A stretch of 22,086 nt of DNA from JAWXCM01 sp034408745 (GCA_034408745.1 JAWXCM010000148.1:1-22086), one strand, 5' to 3'; counted from the first letter of the stretch, positions 6,830 through 14,531 are shown. Program-made: numbers and translations. The notes: generated from the sequence alone by a model not told the origin.

Positions 6830-7493
6830 CCTGAGGTCGGGGGGCGGTGATCCCGGAGAGCGGCGGTGCGCAGCCAGAGGTGTATCCGCACCAGGATCCG
6901 GGCACCAGCCGATGGTGCCTCAACTCAACAGAAATCACCAGGGTGGGGAGTACACAAATCAGTTGACACTACCGAGAGGTCAGTTATATTTGGCTTTCCC
7001 TGGGCAGTGACTTCTTTCAGTTGGCTCCCCAAATGGTTCGCTATGCTGCCGCTCTCAAATGCGCACCCGAGGAGGCGCTTAGCTCAGGTAGAAAAAGGTA
7101 GAACCGAAACCAATTACCATGAAACAAAACGCGATTCCCGCGGCGTGGCCGAAAGCGCTCCGTAGGTCTGTCGTGGTACTGGCTGTCACGGCAGCCGAAC
7201 GCTGTCCCCATGCGCCGGGCAACCCAACCCGGCAACCCTCAATTGAAGTCTGGCGCGGCGAATTTGAGCTGGGTATTTAAGTTGTTGATTCTATTGCGAA
7301 AGATTCCTGAAATGGACTTTTTCGAACGGCAGAAAGGGATGTTCTTTTGGTGTAGCGAGCGCGAGTTGGGTGGCAGGCGGGTTGCCCTGGTTAGTTATAG
7401 TTAGCGCGATCCGAAGTACCAGCACCAGTGACCGGCAAAACCGCACTCGCGAAACATCCGGACAACCAGCGAGGGCGTTGATAACTGGTGTTC
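6830..7493. other. Intergenic stretch of about 660 nt with an orphan promoter-like site
   Basis: I find no convincing gene here. It contains the promoter-like sequence at 6963-6990 (listed separately). A short open frame at 7120-7266 on the plus strand (MKQNAIPAAWPKALRRSVVV..., 48 codons) has a hydrophobic stretch but no ribosome binding site. A small inverted repeat, GCCGGG at 7214-7219 with CCCGGC at 7228-7233, overlaps a repeated GGCAACCC. The stretch looks like debris next to two toxin-antitoxin loci. Confidence 0.4.
6963..6990 (+). promoter_or_regulatory. Promoter-like TTGACA-16-TATATT with an imperfect dyad in the spacer
   Basis: TTGACA at 6963-6968 and TATATT at 6985-6990 are separated by 16 nt, matching a sigma70-type promoter closely. 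The spacer holds an imperfect inverted repeat, ACTACC...GGTCAGT, similar in form to a TetR-family operator placed between -35 and -10. No recognisable gene follows on the plus strand, only short open frames near 7034 and 7120. Confidence 0.4.
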
Positions 7494-7802
7494 CTACGCG
7501 GCGGAATCGATGCGGGAGACGGACACCCGGACCCGGTAGCCCAATGAGCTTACCAGGCGGATCAGCAAATCACTCGACACGTTATCGAGGTTTCCGTTCA
7601 ATATCGACGTGACCCTTGTCCGGGACGAACCGCCACGCTCGGCCACTTCAGCATGCGTGAGGGATTCATTACGAACAATCTGCCTGAGCCGTTTGAGCAG
7701 AGCATGTTGCACCTGCCATTCGTGCGATTCCGCACCGCTGAGCCCGAGCGTCCGAGCCAGGGCTTCTGGCGTTCTTGCGACTACAGGCTTAGTCTTGATC
7801 AT
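7494..7802 (-). CDS. XRE-family antitoxin (HigA-like) of a type II toxin-antitoxin pair
   Basis: A 102-residue protein with a helix-turn-helix domain at about residues 38-92: LKRLRQIVRNESLTHAEVAE, then GGSSRTRVTSILNGNL as turn and recognition helix, and SDLLIRLVSSLGYRVRVSV closing the domain. This is the COG5606-type antitoxin that neutralises a RelE/HigB-like RNase and represses its own operon. The preceding toxin gene overlaps its start by 14 nt (toxin-first order, as in higBA). All expected segments are present, so it appears intact. Confidence 0.88.
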   Translation of the reverse strand: MIKTKPVVARTPEALARTLGLSGAESHEWQVQHALLKRLRQIVRNESLTHAEVAERGGSSRTRVTSILNGNLDNVSSDLLIRLVSSLGYRVRVSVSRIDSAA

Positions 7803-8121
7803 CTTGCATCTCCTTCAATCGCTTCCTGCCCAACTGGATTTCTGTGGGCGGAGTCTGGCGGGTCTTCTTCGCGAACGCATGGATCACCAGAATGCCACTG
7901 GTCCTCGCCGTGAAATAGAACGTTCGGAATTGGCCGTCCTCGCTGTGTAGACGCAATTCAGAAACACCCGGAGCAACGGACGGCATCGGCCTCGACAGTG
8001 GCATCCCCGGCTGCTCTCCAGCCTGAAGCAGGTACAAAGCCTTTCCCAACCGATCACGAACCTCCCGAGGGAACGCTCGAATTGCGTCGCGGGCTTTGGG
8101 GTGAAAAGCAACCGGGCGCAC
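7789..8121 (-). CDS. RelE/HigB-like toxin (phage Gp49-like family)
   Basis: A 110-residue protein with a GTG start, reading RPVAFHPKARDAIRAFPREV at the N-terminus. The order is typical of COG4679 toxins: helical hairpin with DRLGKALYLLQAGEQPGMPL, the PMPSVAPGVSELRL strand, QFRTFYF, and the C-terminal HAFAKKTRQTPPTEIQLGRK segment. Such toxins are ribosome-associated mRNA endonucleases. Conserved basic residues (R56 region, K-K-T) are present and nothing looks broken. It is followed by, and overlaps, the XRE antitoxin gene. It lies just downstream of a dead transposase. Confidence 0.88.
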   Translation of the reverse strand: MRPVAFHPKARDAIRAFPREVRDRLGKALYLLQAGEQPGMPLSRPMPSVAPGVSELRLHSEDGQFRTFYFTARTSGILVIHAFAKKTRQTPPTEIQLGRKRLKEMQDDQD

Positions 8122-8256
8122 AATCTAAGTGTATCAAAACCGGGACATGCCGTCAGGACTCCTCGAAAGCGCCGCAGCGGGTGGCTCGGAACGATTTGGT
8201 TGCGACACGTTGAGATGCGCTGTGCAATACACTACATCCGGAGGTCAGCAACATTC

Positions 8257-9012
8257 TCATCGAACGATGAGCCTGAAGGGGAATCGTGCCGGGCTCCTTA
8301 CCACACCGTTCTTTGCTTCCACGAGTCCGTTGTCATTGCTCCGCCGGGGTCTCCTCTTCGTCTGCTCAACAAGCAGTTTGCCGAGCATCTTCTCCACGTT
8401 GTGATTAATAAACTCGCTGCCATTGCCGGAATGAAAGCCGCGTATCCGGAACATCCGGAACGGGAACTGAGCCAGCATCGACAGCAACGCGGGTTCCAGC
8501 CAGGCTTCGCTGATCCGCAGCACGCAGCACGCAGCACACCGCTTCCCGCTGTGCCACTTCATCAACGGCGTTGATGTGATAAACGCCTTTCACTCCGTCC
8601 TGATCGCCCTGATGCAACGTATCCACGCGCAAATACCCGGGTTTCTCTTCCGGCTCGGGGCGGCGGCGCTCGCCGATCAATACCTTCGCCGGTCTGGTTT
8701 TGGTGAAATGGACCCGCCGCTGCCGGTAGGTTTTGCTTTGCCGCAAACGGTACAGATGCGAAACCGAGATTTCGGCAAGCCGCTCTCTATCGGCTCGCGT
8801 ATATTGCGTGGCGAAGCGGCGGCGCCTGTAAATCTCCTCTCTCACCTGACCACAACTCGCATGTTTACCGATTAGCCTCGTTAATTGCGCCCGGGCTGAG
8901 ACCGGTTATCTTCCCGATATAGGCCCGCAGCACTTCCTTCACTTCCCGGTCCTGCTTCCGGTATCCGTGCTGATTCAGCGTCTCCTCCACCCAGCCGTAA
9001 ACCTCCCCTCGC
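8257..9012 (-). pseudogene. DDE/integrase-catalytic transposase remnant
   Basis: Three frames must be joined. The first part (to about 8885) is an N-terminal helical domain, GEVYGWVEETLNQHGYRKQD. A frame change after LSPGA leads to QLTRLIGKHASCGQVREEIY, then RRRRFATQYT. There is an internal deletion just before RLAEISVSHLYRLRQS, where relatives carry about 45 more residues. The catalytic core then starts YLRVDTLHQGDQDGVKGVYH. Another frame change at about 8530 leads to LRISEAWLEPALLSMLAQFP, FHSGNGSEFINH and NDNGLVEAKNGVV, where it stops. The second catalytic Asp is Gly (HSGNGSE in place of HSDNGSE). It is an rve-type insertion sequence transposase, clearly inactive. I could not identify terminal inverted repeats. 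Confidence 0.82.
8516..8536. repeat. 7-nt tandem repeat (CGCAGCA x3) at a transposase frameshift
   Basis: Three consecutive copies of CGCAGCA lie exactly where the transposase changes frame. Removing one copy restores AVCCVLRISEAWLEPALL, which matches the expected protein path. This points to a 7-bp duplication by slippage. Confidence 0.85.
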
Positions 9013-9027
9013 GTGCAGCGCCGGGGA

Positions 9028-9666
9028 TCACCCGGGGCCGAGCTGAACGTCTCCAGTTTTCTGCGGTCGATGCGTCGGGAGCAGACCAGCGTTGCGCAGC
9101 AACTCGTGGAGATACGGCTTGCGGCGCAGGGGGCGATAGCTGAGCAGCGCCAGCAATGTCGCCACATCACCGCTGGCCCGGTGCGGCTGCGGGTTTTCAA
9201 TGTCGTGTTCGAATGCGAGATCCTCCAGCGAACGGCTTTCGAACCCCCTGGCCCACCAGTCGATATCGTCTCGCGAACATAACCACGTCGTTTCCCGCGA
9301 GGAGGGCATCAGGCGCTCTACAAACCCGCGATCAAACGCTGCATAGTGCGCCACGACAAAGTCGGCCTGCCGCAGCATCGCTCGAATGCGGCGATAATCT
9401 AACCGAAGGCCGCGCACCAGGCGGCGCGTGATTCCGTGGACTGCCGAAGTGCACCGCGGAATGGGACAAGATGGTTCCCGCAGCCCGGAGTATTCCCCGG
9501 CGATGTCCAGCACGTGACCGGAAACGCGGTCATAGCGGAATAGTGTCATCGCCAGTTCGATGATTTCGTCGCTGCCAGGGCTGAAGCCAATAGTTTCGAA
9601 GTCGAGGACTGCCGCGGCTCCGATGGCTGTCCATCCAGGCTCAACCTGGGGACGCACGAGGTTCAC
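9028..9666 (-). CDS. DEDDh 3'-5' exonuclease domain protein (DnaQ/RNase T superfamily)
   Basis: A 212-residue protein with a GTG start that overlaps the stop of the upstream gene (GTGA). All catalytic residues of a DEDDh exonuclease are visible: D22 and E24 in VLDFETIGFS, D112 in HYAAFDRGF, and H162/D167 in PHRASGDVATLL. The fold resembles DNA polymerase III epsilon or RNase T, and variants with SRDDIDWWARGFESRSLE are typical of stand-alone bacterial exonucleases. It is intact, although its two upstream partners in the same coupled cluster are damaged. The C-terminal tail (LLPTHRPQKTGDVQLGPG) looks non-conserved and abuts the transposase remnant, so the true end may have been altered. Confidence 0.87.
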   Translation of the reverse strand: MNLVRPQVEPGWTAIGAAAVLDFETIGFSPGSDEIIELAMTLFRYDRVSGHVLDIAGEYSGLREPSCPIPRCTSAVHGITRRLVRGLRLDYRRIRAMLRQADFVVAHYAAFDRGFVERLMPSSRETTWLCSRDDIDWWARGFESRSLEDLAFEHDIENPQPHRASGDVATLLALLSYRPLRRKPYLHELLRNAGLLPTHRPQKTGDVQLGPG

Positions 9667-10168
9667 CGAAGACGCTCAGGGATCTGGTCAACCTGCTGCT
9701 CCATGGCGACCAGGGCTTTGGTGGCTTCCCGGAATGCTTCGATGAAGCCGGGGGCATCAAACCGGCCGTCAGGCCCGACGAAACTCTCATACCGCACGTA
9801 CTTGAAGACCGACGTCGTCTCGGCCAATTCGCCTTCATACTGGCTGGCGTGCTCAAAGCCTGGCGGCGGTTTCAGCTCGGCTATGAACTGCTGGCTCTTC
9901 TACCAGTCTTCGGGCACATTCAACTCGGCGTAGCATTCGTTAACATCTTTCTTAAGTGGCGAGGCGAGGTAGATCCCAATCGAGATGCGGTCGTCTCCCA
10001 CGACGCTCCATTTCGGCATGAGAGCATTTTCGGGATTACCCGATTCGGGGCTGGAGTGCAGGACGTCTTTCACAGCGCGCCGTTCACGTATTCATGCAGC
10101 GTACGGACGGCCTTCAAGTGGTCGACGATCAAATTGAACTTTGCTGAGAAAGTAAATTCTTTTGGCAT
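9663..10168 (-). pseudogene. Broken gene of unknown family between the two nuclease genes
   Basis: No single long frame covers this stretch, but a good protein appears when frames are joined. It starts MPKEFTFSAKFNLIVDHLKA and runs to VNGAL, where it meets a TGA (near 10070). One frame over it continues KDVLHSSPESGNPENALMPK, then WSVVGDDRISIGIYLASPLK and ECYAELNVPEDW. It hits an in-frame TAG (near 9900) and resumes KSQQFIAELKPPPGFEHASQ until IPERLR and a TGA that overlaps the exonuclease start. The total would be about 167 residues. The ATG lies 3 nt after the stop of the PD-(D/E)XK gene. I do not recognise the family. One frameshift and one nonsense codon make it a pseudogene or a badly sequenced region. 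Confidence 0.65.
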
Positions 10169-10171
10169 GGT

Positions 10172-10711
10172 TCAGGCCTCCAAATCCGACATGATGTGCT
10201 CGCAGAAGTGCTCGATCATCGTCTCTGCCGAAGGATCGGGAGTCAGGGACTCCAGGATCAGCCGGACGTCACGATAAGAGAGCCAGGGAATCGCGCCAGG
10301 CGGGCGACGCGCGGGCGTCACGTAGACTAACCACGCCTGCTCGCCGCGATCAGTCAGTTTCCGGCAGTATTCCTGATACTTGCTGCTCTGGTGCTCCCAC
10401 GGGTGGTCGTCGATCTTATTTTTCACGACCGTGAACCATCGGTCCCCTTTCACGTGGATGTCGAACCTTCCGGGGCCGTATCGATACTCACACGTGACAG
10501 ATACGTCCAGGGTCGAAGGTGGCGCCTCTCCTACGCTCCGAAGCATGAACTCGCGCAGAAAGGCGTCCCGAAATCCATGGGCCTGCGCTGGATCGAGTAT
10601 CCAGGCCAGGAAGCTGGAGTGGGCCTCCTCGAGGCGGGTCCTGGCCAGGACATGGAACACGTATGGCTTCCCGAACACCCTGGTCCTTCCATAGCCATCG
10701 CGTGCTTCCAT
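10172..10711 (-). CDS. PD-(D/E)XK nuclease superfamily protein, catalytic Glu replaced by Lys
   Basis: A 179-residue protein resembling the PDDEXK_4-type family. It has an N-terminal helix HVLARTRLEEAHSSFLAWIL leading into LDP, then strand GRFDIHV with D84, then the core strand WFTVVKNKIDDHPWEHQSSK. In active members this strand reads (I/V)ENKI; here the expected Glu is K97, followed by N98 and K99. A single G-to-A change (GAA to AAA) would explain it. Without that acid the metal site is probably dead. The remainder (YCRKLTDRGEQAWLVYVTPA) is the usual strand-helix end of these restriction-like folds. It heads a coupled cluster with a broken gene and an exonuclease. The exact start is uncertain, since no strong ribosome binding site is seen. 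Confidence 0.75.
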   Translation of the reverse strand: MEARDGYGRTRVFGKPYVFHVLARTRLEEAHSSFLAWILDPAQAHGFRDAFLREFMLRSVGEAPPSTLDVSVTCEYRYGPGRFDIHVKGDRWFTVVKNKIDDHPWEHQSSKYQEYCRKLTDRGEQAWLVYVTPARRPPGAIPWLSYRDVRLILESLTPDPSAETMIEHFCEHIMSDLEA

Positions 10712-10735
10712 GACGTGCCCACTGACTCATGCTAC

Positions 10736-10766
10736 GCCGATCCGCCTCGCCACGCTGCGGATCGGC
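10736..10766. repeat. Perfect 10-bp inverted repeat upstream of the nuclease cluster
   Basis: GCCGATCCGC at 10736-10745 pairs with GCGGATCGGC at 10757-10766 around an 11-nt loop, 25 nt upstream of the nuclease start. No T tract follows on either strand, so it is not a typical terminator. It could be a 5' leader hairpin or an operator. Confidence 0.7.
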
Positions 10767-10886
10767 CTCCAAACAGGTTATGGCGCGACTGTCTACGGAA
10801 CCCACTCGTCACCGTGAAGATGTGCGCCGTAGCAGGCAAAAGTGATGAAGTACCTCGTTCCAAACTCAGCGGACCCACCTCAGGTG

Positions 10887-10930
10887 TACCGCTCCCTTAT
10901 GGTCGCGGCTCTGTAACGGAGGCGCGGCTC
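10887..10930 (+). repeat. Dispersed PYGRGSVT-type palindromic element
   Basis: The sequence CCGCTCCCTTATGGTCGCGG followed by CTCTGTAACGGAGGCGCGGC translates as PLPYGRGSVTEA in one frame. I recall this string in many spurious protein predictions from Acidobacteriota and other soil bacteria, which reflects a short repeated intergenic element. Only one copy is seen in this window, so its repeated nature here rests on recall. Confidence 0.5.
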
Positions 10931-11073
10931 GGCCTGGCGTACCAGCTACGGTCAGATTGCCTGGACTCACCTGCGTTTCACGAATCTGTCACTTTCCTGT
11001 CGCGCACCCGTGACAACAGCGACTTGTGCGTGGATCATCCGGTTGAGGATATGATGTGCGATCAAGGCCCACC

Positions 11074-12339
11074 ATGAGCATCGTTGACCGCCGCAGATTC
11101 CTGAAGACCGCCGCATTCGCCGGCGGCGCCCTGTTCCCCGGACCGTGGGCGAAACTCGCCGCCGCACTACAAAAGAAGATTAAGATTACAGACGTCAAGG
11201 TGATGATCGTGCGAGGCACCTGGGACTGGAACCTCGTCAAGATCGAGACCGATTCCGGCCTCTACGGCATCGGCGAGGCCTACTGGGGCGCCGGCGTCAA
11301 AGACGTAATCGAGAAGATTCTCAAGCCGCACCTGATCGGCGAGGATCCGCTGAACGTAGACAGGTTGTACACAAAGATGCTGATGCGCAATGCAGGCGCG
11401 GGGGCCATTGCCGGCATCACCGTCACCGCCGCCAGCGGTGTCGAGATCGCGCTGTGGGATCTCGTGGGGCGAATTCTGCAGACCCCGTCCGTGAACCTCC
11501 TGGGCGGCAAGTTCCGGGACCGCGTCCGGTTCTACCGAACCATGCAAAATCCCAAAGATGTCAACAGCCCGGCGTCGTGGAAGGAGCATGTGGCGTCGGC
11601 GCGAGCGGAGAAGTTCGGCTGGACTGCCTTCAAGTTCCAGGGCGACGGCGTGCCCGTGGCGGCCGATCCCGAGTTCAAAGAGCCGGGGCACGACCCGTAC
11701 ACCCGCGGCCTGACGGCGAAGGACATTCGTCGCATCGTGCGAGGAATGGAGATCGTACGCGAGGAGCTCGGACCCGACATTCCGTTTGCTGTCGAGGCGC
11801 ACTGGCGTTACGACGTTCGTGACGTAATCACACTGGCCAAAGCGCTGGAGCCAGTGAAGCCGATGTGGCTGGAAGACCCGGTTCCGCCGGAGAACGTGGA
11901 AGCCATGGCGCGCGTCACGCATTCCGTGGATATTCCGATTTGCACGGGTGAGAATTTATATACCCGGCATCAATTCCGTAAATTAGTCGAATTACAGGCG
12001 TGCGACGTGGTCCATATCGATATTCCAAAGTCCGGCGGACTGCTGGAATCCAAACGCATCCACGATCTGGCCGACAATTACTACATCTGGACCGCCGCGC
12101 ATAATCCGGCGAGCCCGGTCGGCACCATCGCGTCGGCACACTGCGCCGCCAGCATGCGCACCTTCCGTGTACACGAGCTGGCCAAGTACATCGACTGGTG
12201 GCAGGACCTGGTCATCCACGACGGTCCCATCATCAAGGACGGGTACCACACCATCACCGACAAGCCGGGCTATGGCATCGAGCTTAATCCCGACGTCGCC
12301 AAAGCTCACCTCGCGCCAGGCGAAGTCTGGTGGGGCTGA
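11074..12339 (+). CDS. Enolase-superfamily enzyme (mandelate racemase / sugar-acid dehydratase type), Tat-exported
   Basis: A 421-residue protein. The N-terminus MSIVDRRRFLKTAAFAGGAL is a twin-arginine signal, which decides this start over an in-frame GTG at 11056. The N-terminal capping domain (about 36-145) precedes a (beta/alpha)7-beta barrel. Candidate Mg2+ ligands are E241 (VEAHWRYD), E267 (WLEDPVPPEN) and E293 (CTGENLYT). K187 (AFKFQG) and H343 (AAHNPASPVG) are the likely acid/base residues. WLEDP...PEN and HNPxSPVG are typical of the mandelate racemase/galactonate dehydratase branch, so dehydration or epimerisation of a sugar acid is likely; the substrate is unknown. Its last 34 nt overlap the convergent FUSC gene. 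Export suggests action on carbohydrates outside the cytoplasm. Confidence 0.9.
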   Translation: MSIVDRRRFLKTAAFAGGALFPGPWAKLAAALQKKIKITDVKVMIVRGTWDWNLVKIETDSGLYGIGEAYWGAGVKDVIEKILKPHLIGEDPLNVDRLYTKMLMRNAGAGAIAGITVTAASGVEIALWDLVGRILQTPSVNLLGGKFRDRVRFYRTMQNPKDVNSPASWKEHVASARAEKFGWTAFKFQGDGVPVAADPEFKEPGHDPYTRGLTAKDIRRIVRGMEIVREELGPDIPFAVEAHWRYDVRDVITLAKALEPVKPMWLEDPVPPENVEAMARVTHSVDIPICTGENLYTRHQFRKLVELQACDVVHIDIPKSGGLLESKRIHDLADNYYIWTAAHNPASPVGTIASAHCAASMRTFRVHELAKYIDWWQDLVIHDGPIIKDGYHTITDKPGYGIELNPDVAKAHLAPGEVWWG

Positions 12340-14450
12340 GTCACCAGCGCCATCAGCTGCATCGACAGTGTGTTCAGGCTGTTGGTGATGCGGTCCGATT
12401 CGATATTCACCAGCGCGTAGCGCTCCGTCTCAGGGTCGCCCGATTCGACCAGCGTGTGATGATCCTCGCGCAAATCGGGCAGTTCGGCGGCGTCGAGTCG
12501 GGTGCCGCGCAGGGCCGAGGCGAGGGAGTGCAGCGTCACTTCCACGTCGTGCGCAAAGGGTCGAAAGGCGGGCCGCGCGGGCACCGGCTCGCTCCGCATC
12601 AGTCCCGCTTCCATGGCCATCACGGCGTGGATCATGCGATGCGAACTCGCCAGCACGCTGGTCCACGCGCTCACCATCTCCGGGCTCACGTTGGGCTCGG
12701 CCGCATAGCGTTCCACAGACGCTTCCACGTTCGACCGCTCCAGCCGCGCGCGATGCCGTTTCTGATCGAGCATTGTGCTGAAATCCTTTGAGGGGAACAG
12801 GAATGCCTCGCGAATCACGTGGAAATATTCGCGATAAGCATCCAGCATTCGCGCCATTACTTCCGGTATTTGTGTGTGTTCCCACGTCGGCCACACCGCA
12901 TAGATCGCCAGCGCCAGCGCTCCACCTGCCACCGTCGCGACTCCGCGCGCCGATATCGTTTCGCTGGGAGGCACGCCCGTCATAGCCAGCAGCGCGACCA
13001 CCAGTGCGCTGACAGCAGCGGTCAGGATGCCGTAGTTCGCCGGGCCGAAGCATCGCAGCAGGAACATGAAGGCTGTAATGAGCGACACCTCCGTCCAGAA
13101 CGCGACGGGCAGCACATAAAAGAGCGCCGTCGCGATGACAAGCCCCGCGAAGGTTCCGGCAAGTCGCTGCAGGCCGCGGCTGAAGGTGGCGGTAAAATCC
13201 GGCTTCAGAATAATGGCCGCGGTCATGGGTATCCAGTAAGCGCGCTCCAGGCCGGACGTGCGCGCGACCGTCTCCGCAATACCCACACAGACGGCGAGCC
13301 GTAATGCGTGACGGCACGCGGCGGAGCTCAGTGTGAGATTCGCGCGCAACGTGGGCCAGGTGCCGATCAGCCGCAGACGGATAGGCCGCCGCTGCTCAAT
13401 CCGTTCAAAGTCGACGCGTCCGGAGTGTGTCGCCGACGCCGCCAGATCGGCAGCCGCGCGCGCCTGACCCGTCAGCGCCTCCACCGAATGAATTATCTCG
13501 CTCAACGTGGCAGCGATGGCCGGCTGGCTGACAGCCTCGGTTCGACGAACCTCTTCTGCGATGCCATGCATCCGCCGCAGCCACTCCTCGTTGTCGCCCG
13601 TCTCGCCGCCGGAAGACAGCGCCGCGCCGATGGAATCCAGCACGCGCGCCGTCAGCGCGACGTACTCGTCCAGCGGCAACTGCGGCGGCTCGTCTGTATC
13701 CTTCGACTGGTTTTGCAGTCGAAGCCGAAGGCGACCGAGGAACAGCAGGCTGAGGCGGATACGCTCGGCCTGTGAGAGCAGCAGCAGGTAGCGCACAGCG
13801 TGCACGTTGCGACCCGCGCTCACAGAAGCAAGCGCCTTCTGCGCATCGCTGGCCTGCTGTGTTGCGGGCGGAGCGGCTCTGGCTTCCACTGGCTCTGCGG
13901 CTGACCGGCCGAGCTCGCTGTACAACGCGCCCAGCGCGCGCTGCTCCGCTTCGAACCGGCGCAGGGGCCACATTGCGACGGACAGGCCGGTTTGCAGCAG
14001 ACCGCCGGAGAACGCGAGCACTCCGGCTGACAGCGCCTGGTCCGGCGGCAGCGCATGCGATGAAAACACGATGAGGGTGACAAGGCTGATCGTGCCGACA
14101 TCGGCGGCGGTCTGATCGAGCGCCACCAGCAGCCCCGCGGCAAACGCCCAGCCGAATGCCAGGACGACAGCCAGCGCAGCATGCCCTCCGGTGAGCGATC
14201 CGATAAAGACTGCCGAGGCGCACAGCACAGAGGCGGCCACCATACGCTCCGCGCGAGGCAGGTAAGGATCGCGGCCGTCCGTGAATGCAACGTTGAGCGC
14301 TCCGGTTCCGCCAACCAGTCCGCTGTTTGTGTTGCCCACAGCGTAACCGGCCAGCAGCGGAATCGCGACGCCGACTGCGTTGCGGAGTGCGGTTACAGGC
14401 GCGATCTTCTCGCGTTCAAAACGAACCAGGCCCCGCCAGAAGCTGCTCAC
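12306..14450 (-). CDS. FUSC-family inner-membrane exporter protein (YccS/AaeB-like)
   Basis: A 714-residue protein with a GTG start and the duplicated FUSC architecture. An N-terminal block of about six transmembrane helices (about 20-170, starting TALRNAVGVAIPLLAGYAVG) is followed by a long helical cytoplasmic region (about 175-375). A second membrane block (about 385-520) contains YWIPMTAAIILKPDFTATFS, a strong FUSC signature, and RGLQRLAGTFAGLVIATALF. A helical C-terminal domain completes it. Members are linked to efflux of fusaric acid and aromatic carboxylic acids, usually with a membrane-fusion partner; none is visible beside it. Its 3' end overlaps the convergent enolase-superfamily gene. 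Confidence 0.9.
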   Translation of the reverse strand: MSSFWRGLVRFEREKIAPVTALRNAVGVAIPLLAGYAVGNTNSGLVGGTGALNVAFTDGRDPYLPRAERMVAASVLCASAVFIGSLTGGHAALAVVLAFGWAFAAGLLVALDQTAADVGTISLVTLIVFSSHALPPDQALSAGVLAFSGGLLQTGLSVAMWPLRRFEAEQRALGALYSELGRSAAEPVEARAAPPATQQASDAQKALASVSAGRNVHAVRYLLLLSQAERIRLSLLFLGRLRLRLQNQSKDTDEPPQLPLDEYVALTARVLDSIGAALSSGGETGDNEEWLRRMHGIAEEVRRTEAVSQPAIAATLSEIIHSVEALTGQARAAADLAASATHSGRVDFERIEQRRPIRLRLIGTWPTLRANLTLSSAACRHALRLAVCVGIAETVARTSGLERAYWIPMTAAIILKPDFTATFSRGLQRLAGTFAGLVIATALFYVLPVAFWTEVSLITAFMFLLRCFGPANYGILTAAVSALVVALLAMTGVPPSETISARGVATVAGGALALAIYAVWPTWEHTQIPEVMARMLDAYREYFHVIREAFLFPSKDFSTMLDQKRHRARLERSNVEASVERYAAEPNVSPEMVSAWTSVLASSHRMIHAVMAMEAGLMRSEPVPARPAFRPFAHDVEVTLHSLASALRGTRLDAAELPDLREDHHTLVESGDPETERYALVNIESDRITNSLNTLSMQLMALVTQPHQTSPGAR

Positions 14451-14471
14451 AGTTCGACTGGTCTCCTGACG

Positions 14472-14511
14472 CCCGGCTGGCGCTTCGACTCTGACCAGGA
14501 TACCAGCCGGG
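14472..14511. repeat. 9-bp inverted repeat between the TIM-barrel and FUSC genes
   Basis: CCCGGCTGG at 14472-14480 pairs with CCAGCCGGG at 14503-14511 across a 22-nt spacer. It lies in the 81-nt gap after the upstream minus-strand gene and just before the FUSC start. There is no T tract, so a leader structure or regulatory dyad is as likely as a terminator. Confidence 0.55.
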
Positions 14512-14531
14512 TGTCACGGAACGGGCCGCAA

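Larger units (their letters stand above)
10712..11073. other. Intergenic stretch between divergent genes with a hairpin and a dispersed repeat
   Basis: About 360 nt without a supported gene, separating the minus-strand nuclease gene from the plus-strand enolase-like gene. It contains a perfect 10-bp inverted repeat near the nuclease start and the PYGRGSVT element, both listed separately. I find no convincing promoter hexamers. Confidence 0.5.

Noticed and set aside
6415..6891. 158-codon version of the antitoxin
   Set aside because: The N-terminal 93 residues look noncoding; the internal ATG at 6612 has a ribosome binding site and matches the expected small antitoxin.
7217..7238. Small hairpin and repeated GGCAACCC as a possible attachment site
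   Set aside because: Too short, with no integrase or tRNA nearby.
8122..9060. Insertion sequence ends (terminal inverted repeats)
   Set aside because: I compared both flanks of the transposase remnant and found no convincing matching ends or target duplication.
9849..10277. 142-codon plus-strand open frame
   Set aside because: Antisense to the broken gene between the nuclease genes; no family, and the minus-strand joined protein is more convincing.
12430..13317. 295-codon minus-strand open frame and a neighbouring one at 13405-14223
   Set aside because: Both are out-of-frame readings of the FUSC gene on the same strand, with Arg/Ala/Gly-rich low-complexity content.
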